Below, in pieces: positions 1 to 4,630 of a stretch of 7,559 nucleotides of DNA. A program made the translations under genes and the position numbers. The stretch comes from Alphaproteobacteria bacterium (GTDB taxonomy: Bacteria > Pseudomonadota > Alphaproteobacteria > Sphingomonadales > Emcibacteraceae), in contig JAADGA010000065.1 in NCBI GenBank assembly GCA_013152615.1, positions 1 through 7,559 of the forward strand, written 5' to 3'. The notes under the pieces are model-generated. The model was not told the DNA's origin, did no database searches, and saw only the letters and a program-made list of their open reading frames with translations. Numbering within the stretch: the first letter of the stretch is position 1; each line of letters begins with the position of its first letter.

Positions 1-396
1 AAATCCGACCATATTGCCATCCGCACCTCGTCCTATACCGGCATCGCCACCCGCTCATCGACGGTGCGGGTTCACGGCCTTGGCTATATTGTCGAGAATA
101 TCAATGCCGAAGACAAGCTGCTGATTGTCGATGATGTTTTTGATTCCGGCCTCAGCGTTGATGCCATCATCCGCGATCTCGGGGAACAATGCCGCCGCAA
201 TATGCCCGAAGACACCCGGGTCGCCACGGTTTATTACAAGCCGGAAAAACGCAAGACCGAACGCATTCCGGATTATTATATCCGTGAAACCGATGAATGG
301 CTGGTCTTTCCCCATGAACTGCATGGCCTGACCATGGACGAAATCGCCAAATTCAAATCACCCCAGCTATCGCAACTGCTCAACCGGAAGGTCTGA
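1..396 (+). CDS. Purine-type phosphoribosyltransferase, C-terminal part (5' end outside window)
   Basis: An open frame enters from the left edge and ends at TGA 394-396, giving the last 131 residues. The PRPP-binding signature of type I phosphoribosyltransferases is plain (VDDVFDSGLS, about residues 43-52 of the fragment): two acidic residues followed by a Gly/Ser phosphate loop. Just before it comes a VHGLGYIVENINAEDKLL stretch. Downstream, the PDYY and EWLVFPHEL segments match the C-terminal hood region of hypoxanthine/xanthine phosphoribosyltransferase-like proteins (COG2236 type). Such enzymes transfer the ribose-5-phosphate of PRPP to a purine base in the cytosol, and the exact base cannot be read here. 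An internal ATG/GTG start near 64 would cut the conserved domain, so the true start lies upstream of the window. The gene converges on the next one with 14 nt between stop codons and no T-tailed terminator. Family is sure; substrate is inferred. Confidence 0.85.
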   Translation, partial: KSDHIAIRTSSYTGIATRSSTVRVHGLGYIVENINAEDKLLIVDDVFDSGLSVDAIIRDLGEQCRRNMPEDTRVATVYYKPEKRKTERIPDYYIRETDEWLVFPHELHGLTMDEIAKFKSPQLSQLLNRKV

Positions 397-410
397 TCCG
401 GACATAACGC

Positions 411-1853
411 CTATCTCTGCGCCAGCGCTGCCGCGATCTTTGCCGCCATCTTATTGGCATCCCGGATGGTTTTGTCGGCATCGAGCGTCAGAAATTTGCC
501 GTTTTCCAGCAAAATATGACCATCGACAATGGTGGTCACGACATCGCTGCCCGCCGCCGCATAGACCAGTTGCGAATAGACATTATACAACGGCGTCATA
601 TGGGCCGATGAAATGTCGAGCTGAATAAGATCGGCTCTTTTGCCGACGACCAGATCACCGGTCACCTTGCCGAGCCCGATGGCCTTGGCCCCCTCCCTGG
701 TCGCCATATCAAGGACGGTTTCTGCCGGCATCACCGTCGCGTCATGTTCAACCCCCTTGTGGATCAGGGCCGCCAGCCGGATTGCCCGCCACATATTCAG
801 ATTGTTGTTGGACGCCGCCCCGTCAGTACCAAGGCCCATCGTCACCCCCTGCCGTAACATTTCAGGAACCGGAGAAACCCCGGCGGCAGTTTTCAGGTTG
901 GAGGTCGGGTTATGAATCACCCCGACTTTATATTTGGCCAGAAGCTTTATTTCTTCCTCTGTCGGATAGACCAGATGGACCGCAATCAGCTTGTTACTCA
1001 ACAGGCCCTGCGTCTTGAGCAGAAGCACCGGGGTGGTATGATACCGCTTCTCGATTATGCCAAGCTCTGCCCGGGTTTCCGAGAGATGAATTGTCACCGG
1101 GGCATCCATTTTCTTTGCCACTCTGGACAGTTCCGCCAGATGCTGTGCCGATACGGTATAGGGCGAATGGGGGGCGAACGCCGCGATAACCCGGCCCGAT
1201 TTGCTTTTATAATTTTTGACAAATTTTACCGCCGCCGCGAAAGAATCATCCCAGCCTTTAAATCCCGGACTGGGATAATCAATGGTCGCCGCGCCGATAA
1301 TCGCCCGCAGACCACAGGATTCAATAACCTTGGCATCCTCATTGGGATAGAAATACATATCAACAAATGTCGTGGTGCCGCTGCGGATCATTTCCATGCA
1401 GGCCAGCCGTACCCCGACCCGGATAAATTCAGGATCAACAAAACGGGCTTCCATCGGAAAAATATATTTCTTCAGCCACGGCATCAGCGGCAGATCATCG
1501 GCCATGCCGCGAAACAACACCATCGCCGCATGGTTATGGCCATTGATCAAGCCTGGCATCAGGATACGGTTTTTGCCGGATATTTCCTTGTTTGCGCTAA
1601 ATTCGGCGGCAATCCTGCGATCGGTATCAACGCCAACGATAGCCCCGTCCCGAATGGCGACGGCACCATTTTCGATCACCTGTCTGGCGTCATTCATGGT
1701 CACCACATATCTGCCGTGAACAATGAGATCAACCGGTTTTTTACTCTGTGCAGAAGCAGCGATAATTTGTGTAGACAATATTATTCCCAAGCTCAAAACC
1801 AGCACCCTAACATAAGATAATAGCCCATTTGCAGTTTTTATTTTTATTTTCAT
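411..1853 (-). CDS. Exported amidohydrolase, MTA/SAH deaminase-like (TRZ/ATZ family)
   Basis: This is a 480-residue metal-dependent hydrolase of the amidohydrolase superfamily. Relatives (MtaD, TRZ/ATZ) deaminate S-adenosylhomocysteine, methylthioadenosine or related purines, or dechlorinate triazines. Visible catalytic residues are HxH at H106/H108 (GLINGHNHAAM), H229 (APHSPYTVS), H256 and E259 (HLSET), H293 and D344 (GTDGAASNN), which match the metal ligands and active-site acid of MtaD. The usual family N-terminus (VDLIVHGRYVVTMND) begins only near residue 41. Residues 1-35 form a signal peptide: Lys-rich n-region, hydrophobic stretch 17-32, and an AxA site ending at A35. The start ATG is fixed by an AAGGA (1864-1860) 6 nt upstream and an in-frame stop at 1865-1863. 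The protein is thus probably periplasmic, unusual for this enzyme type. It is transcribed divergently from the GntR/ABC operon. The fold is certain; the substrate is not. Confidence 0.88.
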   Translation of the reverse strand: MKIKIKTANGLLSYVRVLVLSLGIILSTQIIAASAQSKKPVDLIVHGRYVVTMNDARQVIENGAVAIRDGAIVGVDTDRRIAAEFSANKEISGKNRILMPGLINGHNHAAMVLFRGMADDLPLMPWLKKYIFPMEARFVDPEFIRVGVRLACMEMIRSGTTTFVDMYFYPNEDAKVIESCGLRAIIGAATIDYPSPGFKGWDDSFAAAVKFVKNYKSKSGRVIAAFAPHSPYTVSAQHLAELSRVAKKMDAPVTIHLSETRAELGIIEKRYHTTPVLLLKTQGLLSNKLIAVHLVYPTEEEIKLLAKYKVGVIHNPTSNLKTAAGVSPVPEMLRQGVTMGLGTDGAASNNNLNMWRAIRLAALIHKGVEHDATVMPAETVLDMATREGAKAIGLGKVTGDLVVGKRADLIQLDISSAHMTPLYNVYSQLVYAAAGSDVVTTIVDGHILLENGKFLTLDADKTIRDANKMAAKIAAALAQR

Positions 1854-1880
1854 TCTTTTTCCTTATTCCTGTGTTTTATC

Positions 1881-1900
1881 ATTCTTCTTCATTCTTCTTC
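1881..1900. repeat. Tandem decamer, two copies
   Basis: Two perfect adjacent copies of ATTCTTCTTC lie in a pyrimidine-rich stretch (about 1837-1906). On the minus strand this is a GAAGAAGAAT-type purine-rich leader just upstream of the exported amidohydrolase. Each copy supplies an upstream ATG on that strand (1892 and 1882). No function is proven. Confidence 0.6.
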
Positions 1901-1919
1901 GTTGTCTGCCGTCAGGTAA

Positions 1920-1944
1920 ATTCGGCCCCTATGCCCAGCCGAAT
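1920..1944. promoter_or_regulatory. Perfect 7-bp inverted repeat (operator or 5' leader hairpin)
   Basis: ATTCGGC at 1920-1926 and its exact complement GCCGAAT at 1938-1944 flank an 11-nt spacer. The repeat stands out as a GC-rich island in an AT-rich intergenic stretch. It lies directly downstream of the candidate minus-strand -10 box at 1955-1950, so it would occupy about +1 to +25 of the amidohydrolase transcript. It could be an operator dyad or a leader hairpin. There is no T-tract on either side, so it is not a terminator. Confidence 0.4.
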
Positions 1945-1949
1945 GGACT

Positions 1950-1977
1950 ATCATACAGTATTTTCTTTATTTCGCAA
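1950..1977 (-). promoter_or_regulatory. Candidate sigma70 promoter for the exported amidohydrolase
   Basis: Reading the minus strand, TTGCGA (1977-1972) and TATGAT (1955-1950) are separated by 16 bp. They match the -35 and -10 consensus at four and five of six positions. Transcription would begin near 1943 and give a leader of about 90 nt before the ATG at 1853. The call rests on consensus similarity only. Confidence 0.4.
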
Positions 1978-2020
1978 TATCTATTGTAGCAGAATTATAT
2001 CTCTAACCCATTGCAAACAG

Positions 2021-2046
2021 TATATTTTCAATAAGTTTAAAATATA
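2021..2046. promoter_or_regulatory. AT-rich 8-bp inverted repeat upstream of the -35 box
   Basis: TATATTTT at 2021-2028 is perfectly repeated in inverted orientation as AAAATATA at 2039-2046, with a 10-nt spacer. It ends two bases before the -35 hexamer of the GntR/ABC promoter. The position and all-A/T content fit an UP element contacted by the RNA polymerase alpha subunit, or a regulator site. Chance occurrence in AT-rich DNA cannot be excluded. Confidence 0.3.
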
Positions 2047-2048
2047 TA

Positions 2049-2078
2049 TTGACATTTATTGATATAGTGTACTATGTT
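2049..2078 (+). promoter_or_regulatory. Sigma70-type promoter of the GntR/ABC operon
   Basis: A perfect -35 hexamer TTGACA (2049-2054) is followed after 18 bp by TATGTT (2073-2078), four of six matches to TATAAT. Transcription would start near 2085-2086 and leave a leader of about 54 nt before the TTG start codon. The -10 box lies inside a dyad that is probably the repressor's own site. Confidence 0.6.
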
Positions 2079-2089
2079 TGTATAACACT
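2066..2089. promoter_or_regulatory. Dyad operator over the -10 box, probable GntR autoregulation site
   Basis: The 24-bp dyad has the form AGTGT-N2-TA-N6-TA-N2-ACACT: AGTGT at 2066-2070, TA at 2073-2074, TA at 2081-2082, ACACT at 2085-2089. Seven of twelve base pairs are symmetric about 2077/2078. It covers the -10 hexamer and the predicted transcription start, the usual place for a repressor to block polymerase. GntR proteins of the YtrA type commonly bind such spaced palindromes in front of their own operon. That the adjacent gene encodes the binder is inference. Confidence 0.5.
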
Positions 2090-2121
2090 TAAACACCACA
2101 AGACTTATTATGCCTGATTTT

Positions 2122-2131
2122 AAGGATAGGA
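2122..2131 (+). promoter_or_regulatory. Ribosome binding site selecting the TTG start
   Basis: AAGGA (2122-2126) and AGGA (2128-2131) lie 12 and 7 nt before the TTG at 2139. No ATG in the correct frame precedes the conserved N-terminus, so this site decides the start. The nearby ATG at 2110 is in another frame and has no Shine-Dalgarno sequence. Confidence 0.6.
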
Positions 2132-2138
2132 ATTTACC

Positions 2139-2507
2139 TTGGCGACACAGTGGAGAAATGATCAACCGATCTACCGGCAACTGAAGGAGCAGATACTGAC
2201 CATGATCATGGACGGGCTGCTTGACGAGGGGGCGGCGCTGCCCTCGGTGCGCAAGGTGGCGGCAGAGTATCAGATCAATCCGATCACCGCCTCGAAGGCC
2301 TACAGCGAACTTGTCGATGATGGACTGGTGGAAAAAAGAAGAGGACTCGGCATGTTTATTCTGGAAGGGGCACGGGAAAAACTTTTAAGTACCGAGCAGA
2401 AAAAATTTCTTGAGCATGAATGGCCCGAAATACTCAAACGGATTTCCCGTCTGGGTCTCGATATCAAACAGCTGATTGAAACTGATGAAAATAACCGCCG
2501 CAACTAA
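2139..2507 (+). CDS. GntR-family transcriptional regulator, YtrA subfamily
   Basis: This 122-residue DNA-binding protein starts at TTG. The winged helix-turn-helix fills about residues 9-75. It begins with QPIYRQLKEQIL, runs through LPSVRKVAAEYQINPITASKAY (split by the turn near residue 45), and ends with the wing LVEKRRGLGMFI. After it comes only a short helical tail of about 45 residues and no effector-binding domain. That short architecture defines the YtrA subfamily, whose genes usually lead ABC transporter operons and repress them. The ABC ATPase gene follows 14 nt after the stop, so co-transcription is near certain. A spaced palindrome over the upstream -10 box (2066-2089) is the likely binding site. 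The start is fixed because the QWRNDQPIY motif begins at residue 4, as expected for the family. Family call is firm; the inducing signal is unknown. Confidence 0.9.
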   Translation: MATQWRNDQPIYRQLKEQILTMIMDGLLDEGAALPSVRKVAAEYQINPITASKAYSELVDDGLVEKRRGLGMFILEGAREKLLSTEQKKFLEHEWPEILKRISRLGLDIKQLIETDENNRRN

Positions 2508-2521
2508 GCAGGAATTCGACC

Positions 2522-3373
2522 ATGTCCAATATCATAACCGCCCATAATCTTGGCAAATCCTACGGATCATTTCAGGCCCTGAACAATATCAATCTGAACA
2601 TTCAGAAAGGGCAGATCGTCGGCATCATCGGTGCCAATGGTGCCGGTAAAACAACGCTTCTGAACAGCATTCTCGGCCTGTGCAGTTATGACGGCGATCT
2701 TAATGTTCTGGGGTTTGATCCCTATAATCAACGTGATGAAATGATGAAGAAGATCTGCTTTATCTCCGATGTTGCCACCCTGCCGAAATGGATCAGGGTC
2801 TGTGAGGCGATTGATTTTGTCGAAGGGGTTCACAAAAGTTTCGACCGGCAAAAAGCACTGGGGTTTCTGGCCGGCACCAACATTCCGCTGGATAAAAAGA
2901 TTCGCCACCTGTCCAAAGGCATGATTGTTCAGCTCCATCTGGCGCTGATCATGTCGATTGATGCCAGAATTCTGGTGCTTGATGAACCGACACTGGGGCT
3001 TGACATTATTTACCGCAAAAAATTCTATCGCCAGTTACTGGAAGATTTCTTTGACGAGGACCGGACAATTCTGGTCACCACCCATCAGGTGGACGAGATC
3101 GAAAATATCCTGTCCGAGGTAATTTTCATCCGCGAGGGCAATATCATTCTTTCGGCAAATATGGACGATATCGTCGATCAATGGATGGTGCTCAACCCGG
3201 CAACAGAAAATATTGATGCCGCCCGAATGATGGCGCCGGTTTCCGAACAGACTATGCTCGGCAGAACATCCTTTATCTTTAAGGATCAATCCCGCGACCG
3301 GCTGGCGCAGCTGGGTGAGGTCAGCCGGGTCAGTCTGTCCGACCTGTTCGTCACCCTTATGGAAGGCGATTAA
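2522..3373 (+). CDS. ABC transporter ATP-binding protein (YtrB-like)
   Basis: This 283-residue cytoplasmic ATPase powers the permease encoded two genes downstream. It has Walker A GANGAGKTT at 37-45, the ABC signature LSKGM at 130-134, Walker B ILVLDE at 150-155 followed by the D-loop (GLD, 159-161), and the switch histidine H188 in TTHQ. The region where a Q-loop glutamine is expected (about 80-90) reads FISDVATLPKW with no Gln; this variant appears to be a subfamily trait rather than a defect. Residues from about 215 form a C-terminal extension of the sort seen in ABC-2-type ATPases. Start ATG 2522 has an AGGA 8 nt upstream and lies 14 nt after the regulator gene. Its own last codons (GGAAGG, 3361-3366) carry the ribosome binding site of the following microprotein. 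The transported substrate cannot be read from the sequence; antibiotic or envelope-stress export is the family expectation. Confidence 0.92.
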   Translation: MSNIITAHNLGKSYGSFQALNNINLNIQKGQIVGIIGANGAGKTTLLNSILGLCSYDGDLNVLGFDPYNQRDEMMKKICFISDVATLPKWIRVCEAIDFVEGVHKSFDRQKALGFLAGTNIPLDKKIRHLSKGMIVQLHLALIMSIDARILVLDEPTLGLDIIYRKKFYRQLLEDFFDEDRTILVTTHQVDEIENILSEVIFIREGNIILSANMDDIVDQWMVLNPATENIDAARMMAPVSEQTMLGRTSFIFKDQSRDRLAQLGEVSRVSLSDLFVTLMEGD

Positions 3374-3375
3374 TC

Positions 3376-3543
3376 ATGCCCTTTCTGAATAACCAACATA
3401 AAGCCCTGATCATTGCCGTCGTTATTAGCGGGATACTGATCGTAACGATAACCAATCTGTCCTACGCCACCCCGCAGAGATCAGTGCTGGAATTTGACCA
3501 GCCGTCGGCAACCTGCGCCCTCAGTATCTGTAGTCTGCTATAA
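3376..3543 (+). CDS. Small membrane or exported protein (55 aa) within the ABC operon
   Basis: ATG at 3376 opens a 55-codon frame ending at TAA 3541-3543. It starts 2 nt after the ATPase stop and fills the gap before the permease. A strong GGAAGG (3361-3366) lies 9 nt before the ATG. The product has a short N-terminus with a single Lys/His pair, a hydrophobic helix at about residues 10-28 (ALIIAVVISGILIVTITNL), then a polar tail with two cysteines, C47 and C52. The helix can be a membrane anchor with the tail outside. It could also be a signal peptide cut after SYA (residue 31), which would release a 24-residue two-cysteine peptide. I do not recognise a named family. Its tight placement between ATPase and permease suggests a subunit, regulator or substrate of the transporter. 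The ribosome binding site and spacing make it likely real; function is unknown. Confidence 0.65.
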   Translation: MPFLNNQHKALIIAVVISGILIVTITNLSYATPQRSVLEFDQPSATCALSICSLL

Positions 3544-3552
3544 TGAAAAAAC

Positions 3553-3556
3553 GGAG
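3553..3556 (+). promoter_or_regulatory. Ribosome binding site for the permease start at 3564
   Basis: GGAG lies 7 nt before ATG 3564. It is downstream of the alternative ATG at 3543 and so supports the shorter protein. The 3543 ATG has no comparable purine-rich site and could only be used by coupling to the microprotein stop. Confidence 0.6.
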
Positions 3557-3563
3557 AAATAAA

Positions 3564-4493
3564 ATGTCAGCTCCCCTCCTGAGAATAAACGGATACCATC
3601 CCTTTAAAGCCCTGATGTTCCGGGAATACTGGGAAAATCGCCGGGCTGTCCTCACCACCCCGCTGGTGATCACCGCCTTGTCAATGGTGGTCATCATCAT
3701 CAGTATGGGTATATTCGGCCGATCAATACATATCAACGGCGAGACCTTCACCCTGCAACAGGTTATTGCCAATATGTCGATGCAGGATGCCCAGAGCCTG
3801 AAGGATAACGTTAACCATCTCCTGCTGGCCTCATCCGCTCCGATCATGATCGGCGTGTGGTTCAGCATGATCTTTACCGCGCTCGGATCGCTTTACGATG
3901 AAAGAAAAGATAACAGTATCCTGTTCTGGAAATCGATGCCGGTATCGGATTCGCAGACTATTTTATCAAAATTATTGACGGTAACCCTTGTCATCCCGCT
4001 GGTGGCAATAGGCTTTACCTTTATCTTTCAGATTTTTCTGTTGATCGTCGGCACCTTTGCCACTATCGGCACCGATTATAGCGCCTGGGACCTGCTCTGG
4101 TCCTCCACCAACCTGCCCGCGATGCTTTTACGCGAAGTGGTTTACGTTATCATGTACAGCCTGTGGGCGCTGCCCGTGCTTGCGTGGCTGATGCTGGCCT
4201 CGGTGGTGGCAAAACGGTCGCCGTTGCTGCTGGCCGGTATTCCCGTCGTGCTTTTTGCCCTGTTCGAAGCCCTGTTTTTCCATACCCGCTATCTGATAGA
4301 TTTTATCGGCAAACATTTATCCGGTGGCAGAATTCAGGGCATGGGCATGGGCGGCGATTTCAACCATTTCAGCCCACGCGGCCCGCTTGAAATTCTTCAG
4401 TCTGCGACCCAGCCCGCATTCTGGCTTGGCCTCGCGGTTGCCGTGATATTGCTTTACATCACCGTCCAGCTCAGAAAGCGCAGCAGCCTGTAA
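3564..4493 (+). CDS. ABC-2-type transporter permease
   Basis: This is a 309-residue integral membrane protein, the channel partner of the upstream ATPase. Hydrophobic segments lie at about 33-51, 88-110, 138-166, 190-214, 218-238 and 284-302, consistent with six helices and both ends in the cytoplasm (REYWENRR at the front, RKRSSL at the end). The cytoplasmic loop after helix 2 carries LYDERKDNSILFWKSMP, a motif typical of YtrC-like ABC-2 permeases that probably contacts the ATPase. The outer loop before helix 6 (about 250-274) is rich in Gly, Met and His. I chose ATG 3564 because GGAG (3553-3556) sits 7 nt before it and the conserved N-terminus starts there. An in-frame ATG at 3543 overlaps the previous stop (TAATG) and would add only MKKRRNK. 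A terminator follows 29 nt after the stop. Substrate unknown. Confidence 0.88.
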   Translation: MSAPLLRINGYHPFKALMFREYWENRRAVLTTPLVITALSMVVIIISMGIFGRSIHINGETFTLQQVIANMSMQDAQSLKDNVNHLLLASSAPIMIGVWFSMIFTALGSLYDERKDNSILFWKSMPVSDSQTILSKLLTVTLVIPLVAIGFTFIFQIFLLIVGTFATIGTDYSAWDLLWSSTNLPAMLLREVVYVIMYSLWALPVLAWLMLASVVAKRSPLLLAGIPVVLFALFEALFFHTRYLIDFIGKHLSGGRIQGMGMGGDFNHFSPRGPLEILQSATQPAFWLGLAVAVILLYITVQLRKRSSL

Positions 4494-4522
4494 TCCCTCT
4501 TTATCTGTTGATATCTTCCAAC

Positions 4523-4552
4523 TGCCCCGATTTTATCCGGGGCATTTTTTTT
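4523..4552 (+). terminator. Rho-independent terminator of the GntR/ABC operon
   Basis: A perfect 7-bp GC-rich stem (TGCCCCG 4523-4529 with CGGGGCA 4538-4544, 8-nt loop) is followed at once by eight T residues (4545-4552). It lies 29 nt past the permease stop and separates this operon from the amidotransferase operon. Confidence 0.9.
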
Positions 4553-4581
4553 ATGACATTAAAAGATAATTAAATTATGGT
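4553..4581 (+). promoter_or_regulatory. Candidate promoter of the amidotransferase/glycosyltransferase operon
   Basis: ATGACA (4553-4558) and TATGGT (4576-4581) have a 17-bp spacer and match the -35 and -10 consensus at five and four of six positions. They lie directly after the terminator of the preceding operon, where a new promoter is required. A second -10-like TATAAC (4594-4599) has no good -35. The rest of the gap up to 4630 holds only the AGAGGA ribosome binding site (4614-4619). Confidence 0.35.
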
Positions 4582-4630
4582 CACTAAAAACATTATAACG
4601 ATGGCTTAACAACAGAGGACGTCCCGCAAT

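Noticed and set aside
397..410. Possible shared terminator between the convergent genes at 396 and 411
   Set aside because: The 14-nt gap holds no stem-loop with a T-tract on either strand.
912..1820. A 302-codon open frame on the + strand opposite the amidohydrolase gene
   Set aside because: It lies wholly antisense to a gene with intact catalytic motifs and shows no recognisable domain; its Arg/His-rich composition is typical of a shadow frame.
2110..2184. A 24-codon ATG frame overlapping the start of the GntR gene in another frame
   Set aside because: No Shine-Dalgarno sequence precedes its ATG, and the conserved regulator N-terminus is in the TTG frame with good ribosome binding sites.
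3508..3540. Ser/Thr/Cys-rich tail of the microprotein as a lanthipeptide-like core
   Set aside because: No modification enzyme or peptidase gene is in the window, and the N-terminal part is a hydrophobic helix rather than a typical RiPP leader.
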